A DNA stretch of 64,000 nucleotides from Rhodamnia argentea (GCF_020921035.1 NC_063158.1:22492178-22556177); one strand, 5' to 3'; positions 1-11,978 are shown, numbered from the stretch's first letter. The notes: generated from the letters alone by a model not told the origin. Numbers and translations are program-made.

Positions 1-1128
1 ATTTTAGTACATTGGTTTCGCATTGTTTCCAGTTTCCTCTCTCTCTCACGCACTGTACATGCGGAAACAACAACTTACAAGGATAAGTGCATTGAAAGCA
101 TTAAAATTTGAAACGAAGGTACAATTAAGTCTTAAAATTTTCAACAAGTGCAATTGAATTATAAATTTTCAAAAAAAGTAATTAAATTTTAAAATTTGTC
201 AAATTTATCCAAACAGGTCTTTTCTTTAATTGCAATTTTTGAAAATTTTAAAACTCAAATTGTACTTTTCTGATCAATTTTAAAATTTGATTATATTTTA
301 TTAAGTTTTAAAATTCGATCATATCTTTTTTTTTTTATCAAAGAACTCGATTTTACTTTAATGACTTTAAGACTTTTAATGCACTTTTCCTTAATTTGGA
401 TATTTGAGTTTTCCGTAAAACCTCCACATTCAACTCAATATTCAACAATTAACCATCCAACTCTAGGGTTTGAACAGTTTTTTTTCCCCCTCTCTTTTTG
501 CAGAAGACAGATCCAGATAAGGGCAATTGCAGTATGATCTGCCAACCAAAGCAAAGCAAAGGAGGGACTTATCCCACAAGCTCTCGAGACACGAAATCTT
601 AGTTGTTACCAACTCAACCAGATTCCAATTCTAGTAGTCATTCGTGATCGTTCAACGGTTCAAGCAGTAATTTCCGTGTAGTCTTCTCCTACTCCTCTGG
701 TGCTTCCACAAGAAGCATGCTATAATACAGCTTCCATTTTGCTCCTAGACACAGTGAAAAGAACTTGAAAAGTAATGCTTGGACACATCGGTCGCCGGTT
801 CCCCACGGCGCTGGCAACCCCCTTAACCAAATTCGAGCTAGACATGAAGGATCAATCTCATATCGAAAACTTCAAAGAACAAAGCTTTTTCACAGTGCTG
901 GACTATTAACAAATGAGAAAGTTGGAACCACATTAAAGGAACTGGATCCTGCTAAATGATAACGTCTTTCTTCAAAGACTAGGCTTGTTAATGTACCCCT
1001 TATTCATTTGGCCCCAGGGAGTAACCCCTGACTTGCGTTACAGCTCCAACTCACTCGATATTATATGAACGGTTCATCAAAAAGGATATGCACATTATTT
1101 CACACTCATCAAACAAGAATCAAACTTC
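1..1128. other. Intergenic region and probable DnaJ 3' flank
   Basis: There is no supportable coding gene here. Positions about 82 to 392 form an imperfect foldback listed separately. From about 480 to 1128 the DNA is less AT-rich and probably includes the 3' untranslated region of the DnaJ gene, which is transcribed leftward and stops at 1129. The 64-codon reading frame at 765 to 959 resembles no family known to me and I treat it as chance. Confidence 0.4.
82..392. repeat. AT-rich foldback (MITE-like) element
   Basis: The left end (AAGTGCATTGAAAGCATTAA at about 85) and the reverse complement of the right end (AAGTGCATTAAAAGTCTTAA from about 388) match over about 20 bases with a few differences. 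The interior is AT-rich and repeats variants of 'aaaattttaaa' in both orientations. This is the layout of a small non-autonomous DNA transposon. I found no convincing target-site duplication, so the ends are approximate. Confidence 0.45.
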
Positions 1129-2880
1129 TCAAGTACCCAGAAGTTTTTTTATCCCGGCCTTCTGCTCGGCGGTTAACCTCGTCGGGAATTTGACATTGAA
1201 CTTGATCCGCAAGTTCCCTCTCCTCGACGGTTCTTTCGGTATGGGCATACCTTCTCTAGGAACGACCTCCTCATAGCTCGGATGGATCACATTGTTGATG
1301 GGTATGGTCAGGTTTCTTCCGTCTAATGTGGTGAGGTGGACCGTGTAACCAGTAAGTGCCTCCGCAAGCGATATCTTCTGCGTCGCAACTAAGTCATTGC
1401 CATCCCTCGTGAAGGTGCTGTGCGGTTTCTCGTCGATCACAAAGACGAGATCGGCGGGAAGCACACCGGGCTGTTCGTTTCCCTTCTCCGGAAAGGTAAT
1501 CTTGGTGCCCTTCTTCCACCCAGGCTTTATGTCAATGGTTAGGATTTCCTCCACAGGCAAAGTTTTTCTGCGCAAGAAAAACAGACGACAGCTTAGGACA
1601 TGTACTTCAACCTACCGAAAAGAGCAAACAGATCAAAGGGTTCCACAAAGCATAGGCTCAACTGGAATATGAAAACACCAGCTTGACCATTTTTCGCTTG
1701 GAAGCTCAATTAAACACTAAATCGAAGGTGCTGAACCATCACGACAGTATGCACAATTTGCAGAAATAGTTGGGAAATGATGCCGATGGCACTTCATGAC
1801 CAATTTACCACCTCTCTGAAAATTAAGCTAATTCGCAAATGATCCAGAAACAAAGTAGAAAGAAGTTAATGGCATCCATTCCAGGAGAGCAAACAAGCAA
1901 TAGCTAAAGATTGCATCGGATGAAAAGAATTGGAAAAGGAGGCCAAGATCAACATACCCACTAGCATCTGCAATCTCCCTAGAGATCTTCATCTTCTTCG
2001 TTGTCCCTTTGTAGAGCTCCTCAAGGCTACAAGGCAATTTGTTTTCGATCGGCGGAGGCTTACGAGGACCCTGACTCATCGGCCTACCTTCTCCAAATGA
2101 GCTGAAGATATCATCTCCAAACATCCCTCCAAATGACCTCGAACCGCCCCTCATTCCACTCCCTCCCATACCTCCACCAAATGGGCTCGAGAACCCGAAG
2201 AACTCTGCAAATATGTCATTCGCGTCCCTCGGGTTAAACCTAAAGACGTTCGGGCCTTCCCCGGTATGGAAGAAGGTCGCTCCTCCCGGACCACCGGCAC
2301 CGGGCGGTGGAACTTGGCCTTTTAGTCCTTCTTCACCATACTGATCATAAACTGCTCTCTTCTGAGGGTCGCTCAAAACCTTAACACCAGATGAACACAT
2401 TAGCAATTGGACTGACAATTTGCATCAATCCACATCAAAAAGGCCATCCAAATTCAAAATTCCTCAAAAATATGCCTCCTAAATTCTTCTAACAAATGCT
2501 AGACTTTCCTCGTACAGCACAAACAAGCGATAAATGCTCGATGAGAACAACGCAATCAGCAGGCGAAGAACATGAGATTAAGAGGACACCCACGAAAGAA
2601 AAAATGATCTTTTCAGCACCAGAAAACGGTCAATACCAGAACTTGCTCGTTGTAAAGCAATCTATCTCGAAACGCGCAACAGAAGAAAAAAAGAAAAGCT
2701 CGCAATGACAAGTACCTCGTACGCTTCGGAGATCTGTTTGAACTTAGCCTCGGCGTCTTTCTTGTTGTTGGGGTTCTTGTCGGGGTGCCACTTCATGGCG
2801 AGCTTTCGATAGGCCTTCTTCAGGTCATCGTCCTTGGCGTTCTTGTCCACCTGCAACACCTTGTAGTAATCCACACCCAT
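1129..2880 (-). CDS. DnaJ homolog, class B (type II) Hsp40 co-chaperone
   Basis: The three coding exons on the minus strand are 2880-2716, 2379-1958 and 1567-1129. They join in phase to give 341 residues, the usual size of plant DNAJB1/DNAJB13-like proteins. The J domain comes first, with the HPD motif at residues 32-34, the loop needed to stimulate Hsp70 ATPase. A Gly/Phe/Met-rich linker follows. The C-terminal substrate-binding domains have the features [27 protein letters not shown] and [14 protein letters not shown]. There is no CxxCxGxG zinc finger, which makes it class B rather than class A. The likely role is a cytosolic co-chaperone that delivers clients to Hsp70. The start is the first ATG after a long GA repeat and begins the standard [11 protein letters not shown] sequence. 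The C-terminus lacks a CaaX box. The family call is firm; the exact ortholog is not. Confidence 0.93.
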
Positions 2881-2894
2881 CTCTTCCCTCAATC

Positions 2895-2898
<4 letters not shown>

Positions 2899-2946
<48 letters not shown>
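2899..2946 (-). repeat. (CT/GA)24 microsatellite in DnaJ 5' leader
   Basis: This is a perfect run of 24 CT units, so it reads (GA)24 on the transcribed strand. It ends about 18 bases before the DnaJ start codon. GA repeats in plant leaders and promoters are known binding sites for BBR/BPC GAGA-binding factors. A regulatory effect here is inference. Such a run is also likely to vary in length between individuals. Confidence 0.9.
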
Positions 2947-2949
<3 letters not shown>

Positions 2950-3249
2950 CCTTTTCGCTATACAGCTCAAATTGATCTTCAAGTTGAAGAAAGTCGAGCT
3001 CTTCCGGAGCTCTGCTGAACCGCGAAGGATTCTGGCGTTCGTACGTGCTGCTGGTGTCGAGCCGTGTAGCTGTGTGGTGAAGCGAGAGGAAGTGTTGCCG
3101 GTAGGAGATTATATGAGGAGAGGGACGAAGAAGGAGGAGAGGAGGAGGGAGATTTGTGTAGAATGCGGGACGGAGGACGAGAAGGGTGTCGAAGTTTCCA
3201 GAGAGATGGAGACGAGACTCCATTCCCGCCTTCCTGGGGCCCTCCATTC

Positions 3250-4415
3250 ATTCATAAGTATTTCCACGAAAAATGAAATGTGCTCAATAATATTTTTCAA
3301 GATAATATTTTTCTAGGAATATAGTTTGATTTTATTATTATTATTATTTTTTTTTTGGTCGGAAGATTTTATTATGTTTGGTTGTCCAAAATTAAATAAA
3401 AGTTAATTTTCTAATATTCGCTATTGGAGGTCTATCAAACACACTACAAGAAAATAAAATTCGAGCAAAGCCTTGATAACCTCGGTCGAATTGCTTTTCA
3501 CAAATTGCCTTTTTTATTTTAATAAAGGAAGTCATTTTTGCAAATTTAAGTAGGATTTTTTGATTGATTATGTTGATTCGTTTCTTTAAGCCAATCCAAA
3601 ACATGGAGATATAAGGAAAATATTTTTCGACAATTAATTTTTCAGAAACAGTCTAGAATTTGATAATTTACATTAATAATCTTTAAAATATTTATTCTGA
3701 AAAAAAATATTAAAATAAAGATTGCAACCTTTATCCTCGAATCCGAGGGTCGGAATCTTGAGTGCGAGTTCTTGTGCTATGGAGATCTTTGTTCGGGCAA
3801 CAACGACCTAATTTCAAATGTAGGGAGTTTAGGGACCAATGTCCGAACCGACAAAGATACTAGGGATGGCGGTAAGGAGTATTTTGTAAATTATCTTTTA
3901 CAAGGAAAGTCATTCACTTCAATTTAAGCATGAATTATTTCTATTGATTATGAAAAATAATCGCCGTCTCATTTTGATAAGCAAGCGAAATGCTTAAAGG
4001 CAAAAAAAGCATTACCCATCAATTAATTTTTCACGTAACAAACGGAATTCGTGTGTTTTGGTAATTTCAGTAGGCTATCACTTAAACTTTTTACTACGAG
4101 TTAATTTAAAGATATCGAAAATATGTCAATCAATTTTGTTTTGAAGGAGAACAAAATGCACACATAAAATAGAAAAGTTTTCTTGACCAAAGAAAAAATA
4201 GAAAAGGTTTTCTTTAAATTTGAATAATATTCCATATCTTAGGGATAATATTTATGTCTGCTGAATAAAGGAAGACAGAAGTTTTTTTCCTTTTTTTCCC
4301 CTTCTTCGTTTTTTAAAAATTTTATTGTGACAAGGGTAAAAACGTCTTCTCATCCGTCAACCCCACTCATCTTCTCCGCAAACCCCCCCACGATTTCACA
4401 GCACCAACACCAACA
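3250..4415. other. AT-rich intergenic region with a CACTA-like end
   Basis: No gene is seen. The region is AT-rich with short homopolymers. At 3442 a CACTACAAGAAAAT sequence resembles the terminus of CACTA (En/Spm) transposons. The opposite terminus was not found, so it may be a solo or truncated end. The stretch just before 4416 is the likely promoter and leader of the next gene. Confidence 0.35.
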
Positions 4416-4895
4416 ATGGAGGAGACGCCATGGGAGCAGAAGCTCCAAGCCCTGACCCACCTCCTCACCTCCCCAACCACCAATCCCTCCCTCCACTCCC
4501 AGTTCCTCGTCGCCTCCCTCGTCCCCTGCTACCTCCGCTGGGACTACCCTCCCCTCCTCTGCTCCCAAGCGGGCCCTAACTCCGACCCCGACGACCTCCT
4601 CCTCCTCCGGTGGAGCCTCTCCCTCTTCCTCAGGCGGCTCCCGAGGCTCGGCCTCCCGGAGACGTCCTGGCGGTGCAAGTGCCCGTACCAGCAGCCGCCG
4701 CCGGCGGTCCTGGCTGCGGGCGTGGAGGAGGCGCGGTGGGGCGACGCCGAGAGGAGGGAGTACTTCAGGCGGCGGCTGCGGCGTAGGCGGCTCGGGAGGG
4801 ACGTGAACCCGCTCGTCCCGATCCTGGTCCCGAACCTGCTCTTGTTCTCGCTCCTGCTGTGGGATCCGTTTCCCGAATCTCGAGGTTCGTCGTAG
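4416..4895 (+). CDS. Uncharacterised 159-residue plant protein with a hydrophobic C-terminal segment
   Basis: This is a single-exon reading frame starting in good context (CAACA before ATG). I do not recognise the family. The N-terminal half is leucine-rich and looks helical (METPWEQ-like start, LTHLLTS, LVASLVP). The middle has CKCPYQQPPP, and then an Arg-rich stretch (residues about 114-126, RREYFRRRLRRRRLGR) precedes a hydrophobic segment (about 133-150, LVPILVPNLLLFSLLLW). A basic block before a hydrophobic stretch would suit a tail-anchored or membrane-associated protein, but this is inference. Base composition is very GC-rich compared with its flanks, as in other genes of this window. 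A longer minus-strand frame covers it (4350-5045), but that frame is low-complexity Arg/Glu/Pro and looks like its shadow. Existence is probable; function is unknown. Confidence 0.6.
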   Translation: MEETPWEQKLQALTHLLTSPTTNPSLHSQFLVASLVPCYLRWDYPPLLCSQAGPNSDPDDLLLLRWSLSLFLRRLPRLGLPETSWRCKCPYQQPPPAVLAAGVEEARWGDAERREYFRRRLRRRRLGRDVNPLVPILVPNLLLFSLLLWDPFPESRGSS

Positions 4896-5075
4896 AATCC
4901 TAGGTTCTTCGGTTGTTTCTTGCTCCGGTTGATCGGTCGATTTCATTCCATCAAGAACTGGATCTTGCTCTCCGTGCCGTTGGATTGGGGCTCGTCTTCG
5001 ATGTTCAGATTCAGAAGCAGCTCGTTCACGAATTGAAGAATTCAAAATCGAATGTTAAATTTTAATTACGCAAAT

Positions 5076-5678
5076 GGGAAAAATTGACACTAATATCGTC
5101 CTTAATCTATGGCTGTGTAATGTCCCGGACTTCATTTTTATTCAACTTTGATCCCTGTAATATTATTAAATATTCAATATAGTCCTAGACTACATGGCAA
5201 ATTCATGTTCTTTTGCTCATACCATACCATAAAACTATGGAAACATATCAGCTAGCGTCCTTTTTTTTTTCTTTTTTTTCATGTAGCTGATTTTTATGTG
5301 GAACGTTTTTGCAAATTTACATGGCTAATGAGACATTCTGTTGTACTGTATGGGCTAGGGGTAGGTTTGCTCTCGATAGGATAGTAGAATATGTTGATGG
5401 TCATAATAACGAGTAGCGGCCTTATGATCCAGACAAACTAAGCTATTTTAGATTTTGAACGTAGGTACAAAATATGGGTTACTCAATATTGAGAAATTTT
5501 ACTATCCAATGTCGGAGAACGATATTGAAAGTCACAATAGCAAATTTCATTAGCTTAAATTAATGGAATGACGATATTGAACTTCTTTATACATACTTGG
5601 GACTACATTGAATATTTTGTAAGAGTTGAGGGAATTGCATATTGGTCAAAATTTAAGGGTTATTTGTGTAATTTTCTC
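5076..5678. repeat. Family 2 MITE-like element
   Basis: The left end (GGGAAAAATTGACACTAATA) is the imperfect inverse of the right end (gggttatttgtgtaattttctc, read in reverse). The inner arms carry the 'tagtcctagactaca' and 'gggactacattgaatattt' style repeats also seen at 17.2 kb and 50.2-51.1 kb. There is no clear target-site duplication. The centre (about 5220-5500) is not repeated elsewhere in the window. Confidence 0.5.
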
Positions 5679-5689
5679 AACACGATGTA

Positions 5690-7030
5690 TTTATTTAATT
5701 ATGTGACGGTTTTGTAGTGGTGTTGAAGTAAATGGGACCCTTGCATTAGATGATCAACACCCCACACAAACCATATTCTATCACTTAATAAAAGAGTTTT
5801 AGTAAGATATTTCTTTTTTAAGTATGTTTAGTATTTCTCAATGGTATACCATGGTACTGTATGCGAATTCTACGATGATATCCATAGAAATTCCCGATGG
5901 GGAAACTAAACGAAACCCACACTAGATCTACGTGAGGGTCATGCGGTTTTGTAAGTTCATTTCGCGATTCTCAAGTGCATTGCTCTTTTGAAATTTGGTG
6001 TATTTATCCAACCCCATCGGAGTTGTACAGTCATAACAATCTTTTTTGTCCGTGGTAAGAGAAATTAATTCAAGCCTAAGATCGATTAGACACATAAATA
6101 AAATAGTGGGAGAATGATTCTATTTGTACGAATCACAGATTATGAATTCGGATACTTGATTACGCTAGATTTTTTTAACGCCTTTTCGATATTATGAAAA
6201 ACGTTTAGCGGGCGGTGTTGATTGATTTTAACCTAAGTCAACGACATAAATTATCATGCGGGTACGCAATCAATGAAATTAAAGACCCAAAGTATGTCAT
6301 ATAATTGCGGGGAGCATGCGCCACACAATTTATTCTTGCTTTTGGATTTTTGTTTTTTTAAAAGAAAAGGACTAATCTAAATGCAATGCAAGAATTAATG
6401 TTATAAATGCAACGAATTAAATTAAATGCATGCTATCCTAAGCTAATGCATACGAAATTAATTTAATTAACTACATGATTAACCTAGATGGCATGCAATT
6501 AAACTAAACTAATAGAAAGACTATGTTGCAGTTTAATTAAATTGACTACATGATATATCAATTAATTAATTAACCTAAACATGCTACTCCAAATGTAATG
6601 CACCCTAACATGCAATCTATATGACATGACATTGACGATTTCTTTTTTATTTTGGAATAAATTAAATGACCAATTAAACTATCTAGAGAAAACCACATTT
6701 AGCCTAAGATTATGCATGAAAATGAACCTAAACCTATCCTATCATAAATAGGGTAATTTAGACACGATAATAAAGCCTAAACATACAAATTTAATTTAAA
6801 AATGCAGCAATTATTCTAGCTTGCAAAATACTCTAAAATGCAATTTATTCCCAAGATGCAATTAATCTATTCTAGGATGCAAAATACTCTAAAATGCAAT
6901 CTATTACTAGCGGGGAGGGGGGTTGTTCTGGGTGAGGATCTCTAGCTCGTTTTATTGGATCGAAGGTGCATGAAGCACTTCGGGGAGACCTACAAAAGGA
7001 AGAGTAATTCGGTTTGCCAATACCGTCTTA
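5690..7030. other. AT-rich intergenic DNA with ATGCA-rich stretch
   Basis: No coding signal is seen. From about 6360 to 6900 the DNA is rich in 'aatgcaa' and 'aattaattaa' words. A sequence close to GCAAAATACTCTAAAATGCA occurs twice (about 6825 and 6880). It is probably an old transposon remnant of unassigned type. Confidence 0.3.
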
Positions 7031-7059
7031 TTGATCGAAAATCACTTACATGGACGTTA

Positions 7060-7627
7060 GCCGTCTTACGTGATCACATTGGCTCTGATGTGGATAAATT
7101 TTAATAATATTTTTATATTTTTCAAATATTTTTTAATTATTTTTTCCTTTTTTCTTTTTCTCTTTTCCTTTTTTTTTTTTTTTTTCCCCTCCCTCACTTG
7201 GCCTCAACTTATGATGTCCTCAATTGAGGGTCAACATCGCCGGCCTCAGAGGAGAGTCACTGTCGCTTGAGCAACCCATGGCAAGGGCCACCCTTGCTTG
7301 AGCAGCCCATGGCGAGGGCTGCCCCTCGCCTAATTTCGCGATGGTGGCCCTCGCCCGACACTAGGGGAGAGAGGGAAAAAAAGGAAAAGAAAAAGAAAAA
7401 ATAAAAATAGAAAAAAAACATTAAAATATTATTATAAATTGTTTATGTTAGCGTCAACAGTGCCACGTAGAACCATTGACGTTCAAGTCGGCGATATCTG
7501 GCCAATAGGACTGAATTGAGAAAAGGTGAAAAGGATTAGGATTGAATCGGCAAATTTTTAAAATGTTTAGAATTAAATTGGCAGAAGTATAAAAAGTTTA
7601 AGACTTTTTTGATAATTTATCCAAAAT
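7060..7627. mobile_element. Family 1 foldback element, copy A (left end truncated or diverged)
   Basis: The right arm (about 7380-7627) has the family signature: an A-rich inner arm, 'gactgaattgag', 'ttagaattaaattggcag' and the terminus 'aagacttttttgataattta'. The left inner arm (about 7080-7190) has 'gatgtggataaattttaataatattt' then a T/C-rich run. The core (about 7200-7370) is GC-rich with 'ggcgagggctgcccctcgcc' palindromes. The outermost left arm is missing or too diverged, and no target-site duplication was found. Confidence 0.6.
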
Positions 7628-7639
7628 TTGTCAAATTGG

Positions 7640-8268
7640 TATGTTCGAATCTTTTTGTTATATTCGTCTAATTCGACTAATGAAAAATGCTAACATGATT
7701 TTTTTTTGTAATATTTTTCTCTCCTCATGAGCTAATGTAGTCAATCTCCTCTCTCTTTCTCTCTCTTTGCAATGGTTTTTGCAATGGTTAAGTGTTCGGT
7801 CTCGCTGCAACACATCGTGGGTTTTCGTGCCCCTTTCTTTCTCTCTCTCTCTCCCTTGCTCAATCGGTCGCTTTCTCTTTTATAAATTCACTAATGCGAT
7901 CGCCTACTCATAAGAAACTTGGGCAAATCGCATATGCGACACTTGTAATTCGATATCCAACTCAAGCCTTCGGGCATGCAACTTAGCATTCCAGCTAAAA
8001 CATTTTTTGATGGAATGACTAACTTTGAACACTTTCAAAAATTATCGGGACCATTTTGACTACACAAAAAAAAATTAGAGGAATGGTTTTTATTTTTATT
8101 TTTCGAGGAATAAAATAATGCATCAGTATTATTTAAAAAAGAAAAAAGAAAAGAAAAATAGTAGCTCAGCTTTGCAAGCCGAAACCCCCAACCTCAACAC
8201 TCTAAAACCCCGAAGAGCGAAGACTTCAAAAACCCCTTTTCCTCCGCCTTCGCCACCGCTCGATAACC
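7640..8268. other. Upstream region of the NFD6-like gene
   Basis: Non-coding, with CT-rich runs at about 7748-7860. A poly-A/G tract at about 8135-8160 lies roughly 110 bases before the start codon. It presumably holds the promoter and leader of the gene at 8269, but no clear TATA box was seen. Confidence 0.35.
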
Positions 8269-9711
8269 ATGTCCGCCGCGGCCGCCGCGCGGTCTCTCCT
8301 CCGATCCCCGTGCCTCCGGAACTCCGCCTCCGCCGCGAAGTCCGCTGCCTCCGGCCTAAAACCCAGGCCCGCGCGATCTCCGTTCCGCATGCCGGCGCAG
8401 AAGCCCATGTCGCATCGCATTTTCAGGTCGAAACGGAAGTAGCAGTAGCGAATGCCTGTTCACTGACCTCTTCGATTGCTTATGCACTTTGTTCCTGATT
8501 CTTCTTTTTCCTTGTATTGACTGACTGCTGATGAGCTTCTTCTTCTTCTTTTTTTTCCGTGAAGATCGCCGATGGAGATGAGCAGCTGCTTGGAGTCGAT
8601 GCTTCCTTATCACACCGCCACTGCTTCTGCGTTGCTCACTTCCATGCTTTCCGTTTCTCAATCCGCCTCCGGTTGGACTCCTGAAGGTAATTATCACAGT
8701 AGTTGCTTATTGTTCATCTGTTTTCCTTTTTCGGTTCACGAGTTGGAATCTCTTGTTTGCATACATTCTTCGTTCGCCGTGCGAGATGCAGGTTTAGTTG
8801 CTTGTAAGTTCGTATATCTTAAATGATTGTTGTAGTTGGACATTGCTGAAAGTCTTGAACAAATTGGGGTGCAGCAACATGACAAAAAATGACGGCATAT
8901 TTGGGCTGTTGTTGAAAAGGTTCACTTGATTTTCAAGTTTACTATCCAACTAGGTTCTGTCATTGAGGCTTACTGAATGCTGCATTAGAACTCTGGCGTT
9001 CTGGGAGGCGACCTGTTTTCTTAGAAGCACCGCAAACATCCACTGATTGAAATGCCCATTTGCTTGTTGATTGCAATATAAGCAGATGATGTTGTGGCTA
9101 TGTTCTGGTTATGTGTTTCTTCTTTTTCTCCCACACAAATGAAAATCTAATGTTGATTTCAAAGAGGGAGGTGGAGATAATGCTGCCATAGTTTACTTGA
9201 GTCTAGAGCAATGAAGTTTTCAAATCTACACATTAGGGATTATAACAAAATACAAAGAATTGACACAAAATGGGCTTATAAATAGAATTGATGCGAAATG
9301 GTCACTGACCGTTGGGGTTAATATTCACTGCAATCTTGTGGGTCTAATTTGCATGAGGAACAGCTGTGGCAGGAAAAGTAATTTGGAATTTGACATGTGC
9401 CTATCACGGTCTATAGGTTATAGTGTGTGATTTGATGCAAGATAATGTGAATGCCCTTTCGTTAGAAAAGAAATAAAATCTTCTATAGGAACTAATGTCC
9501 TTCGATATGCTTTTTAAGAGTTAAAATACTGAGAGCAGAGCATCTGAAAGGTTTTTTTTGGAACTTCAAAAGGTAAATAACTATTAGTGATTTTGGAGAA
9601 GTCACTAGGGGTTGATGTCAATATTTTCATGAGTCCTCTCTCTCTCTCTCTCTCTGAGTAAGGGAATGCATTCTATTTTCTCCTTTTGTAGGGCAAGAGA
9701 AGACTAGATGA
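8269..9711 (+). CDS. NFD6: NUCLEAR FUSION DEFECTIVE 6-like small organelle protein
   Basis: The coding exons are 8269-8426, 8565-8686 and a 20-base last exon 9692-9711, giving 99 residues. The N-terminal half is rich in Ala, Ser and Arg with no acidic residues ([12 protein letters not shown]...), as expected of a mitochondrial or plastid targeting peptide. The conserved family part is [13 protein letters not shown], then [20 protein letters not shown] and [11 protein letters not shown], ending GWTPEGQEKTR. Plant NFD6 and its paralogs are nuclear-encoded organelle proteins; the Arabidopsis gene is needed for polar nuclear fusion in the female gametophyte. The final exon was chosen because it gives the family's usual GQxKTR ending with a good acceptor. 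Reading through the exon 2 donor instead gives a different tail, so alternative 3' ends are likely. The symbol is by family similarity. Confidence 0.82.
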
Positions 9712-11660
9712 AGATGGGGCGAACAATTATCAAGTAATTTGGACCGTTCTTTAAGAGCATTCACTTGATGTTAGTATTTTAAGTTCTGTGTCAGTTTGTC
9801 TGCTGGATAGAAGTGGCTCACTTTGCCAAGATCCATGTAGAAAGCCGTTAGATGTTGACCATTGATGACAGTGGGCGCAACTTTTAATTTGGGGGACTTG
9901 CTATGCATCCTTGAAGCCATTACACTTGTATTGCTTCTGATTGCTTAGTGCACACCTGTTTCAGATGCAATGGTTAGAACCAACTCGCACTCTATATTAT
10001 CATTTGAGAGGGCCATTTTAATCATTTTCCACACAGTTAATATGAGTTTTGCCTTCATATTGACCATAGTGCCTCTATTGGATCTGAGTCATGTCTGCTC
10101 TGTGTCACCTTTTGAGCTGATATACAAATTATGCTACGCTATCTTTATATTGTTTCCCATAAACCTCTTTTTTCACTTCCTTAGATTGTTTTTGCGAAAA
10201 TAATGATAAAAAGTACTCATCTTTGAATCAGATTGCAATGATGATTTGTGATGACTATTGGGAGGGTTCGTGCGTGGTTCAGGTGGAGAACTGGAGTTTG
10301 ACCTAGAGCTATAGACAATTTTCTTACTGTTTGTAAGACATGAAGAGTCCATTAACAAGGAATTGTAAGAGTACATTTCTAAGAGTTTGTAATTGATGCC
10401 TTGAGCTTTTCGTCGTCAATTGGTTTGATATATCTGGCAATGGCATGGGGTGCTTTCTTTCCCAAATAGTGGCACCTTAATGATTGGAATCATCTAAAGT
10501 AACATTTTTGCTTACAGTGGACATCTCAGTGCTCTATCCTTCAACTCTTTTTTTCCCTCGGAATGCCCATTATTGGATTCAGGTTTTTGTTCTGGCCACA
10601 TTTGCTGGATTCCTTTGAGTGAGCCATCGTTTCTTTAAAACTTTTGAGAGAGTTCAGACAGTAATGGACTTAAAGTACCAGTGTTAAGTTCAGTAGTTAC
10701 GACGGTCAATACCGTATCAACCCTTTTGGGCTGTGAAGTGAGCCTCTGCACTTTTCGTTTGCAGCCCGATCTAAGCAGCTGGAGATGTTGCCTATTCTCA
10801 TTTGGCCCTTTTGTCTGGTGAAATATGTTGATGTCCTGGATTTTTCTTTTGCTTTTTCCCAGGGATGATTGTTCTGCGAGCTGCTTTGATGTCTTGCTTT
10901 TGGAATTCCTCTAAGTTCCTTTTTCTTATGGATAGCTGAAATTTCAGAGTGCCATCAATTAAGCACTTGTGGTTTTTGGCTTGTAGATGGATGATTTTTG
11001 TTGTTGGTTGAAGAAATGCTCGCCCCCATCTACTCAATGGACGTTGTTAGACCTGCTTGAGGCATCTCGGTCGTGTTCATGTATTGTGCCAGGATTTTCC
11101 ATTTCAACTTGCAGATAGAATTCGATTATTGGTCCACTCAGGGACTGTACTTTTTTTCTTGTCCTTTGGCTTCACCATCACCCCTGCATGACCGTTGGCA
11201 TCTATGAAGGTTTTGGTTTTGTTGAAAGATATAATGTCCAGTTGCATCAAAAGGAATCGAAGATACCGACGGTAGAGAATGTTGCTGAAACGATTGGTAC
11301 TTCTTGAACTTGCAGTGAAAATGGCGCTCTAGATAGCACTGGTATCAATGGATGGGCAATAAAACTTGTTTGGGTGATCTAGTGACAAGGAAAAGATTTG
11401 CTGATTCCTACTATAAATGGTTCATCGCTCATCATCCCACTCCAAATCGTTTAGCATTGCTAGCGTTTATAGGGGGATCAACTTACTCCAGCTTGTCTGA
11501 TTCTTATCTCTGCGGATTTGCAACCAGAATCAGGTTTAGTGGGGACATTCCGCTTTCCTAGTTCTCCCTCCATGCCTTTACTTGAACCTCAGACTACGGG
11601 ACTTACAATTTTGCAGAGTTGGATCGTGTAGGAGATAGAAATTAACATGTAGATCAACCT
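9712..11660 (+). other. Probable NFD6-like 3' UTR and downstream non-coding region
   Basis: No open frame of recognisable family. The base composition is balanced and gene-like rather than transposon-like, and good acceptors are scattered through it. Genes of this family often have spliced, alternative 3' regions, so part of this stretch may be transcribed. Transcript data would be needed to place the end. Confidence 0.3.
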
Positions 11661-11978
11661 CTTTAGGAGAGTCTTTGGAATATCGTTTCTATCAACAGAG
11701 AAAGAGAGAGGTCTCCACGGGAAATGGCACGTCGGAGTTTTGAAGCATCATTGGGTGGAAATGCCACATTTCGGTACCAACTGAAAATAGGTGCCTTTTC
11801 ATAAAATTGAGTAAAATCTTCTGTTCAAAATTAGGATTTAATATTAACGTTTGTGTTCTTAAGGGAATTAGGCTATTAGAAGAAAGTTAGAGAGGGAGCT
11901 AGCTGGCCAGCCATGGAAGAGAAAGAAGAGAGTTGGCCGACACAAGATGTTTGGAAAAAACGGAGGCCTTTCCTACTG

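Noticed and set aside
4350-5045. 231-codon minus-strand frame opposite the 4416 gene
   Set aside because: Low-complexity Arg/Glu/Pro translation produced by the GC-rich opposite strand; the plus frame has better start context and more protein-like patterns.
7070-7270. 66-codon frame with a phenylalanine-rich start
   Set aside because: It lies inside a family 1 foldback element; the Phe run comes from the T-rich arm.
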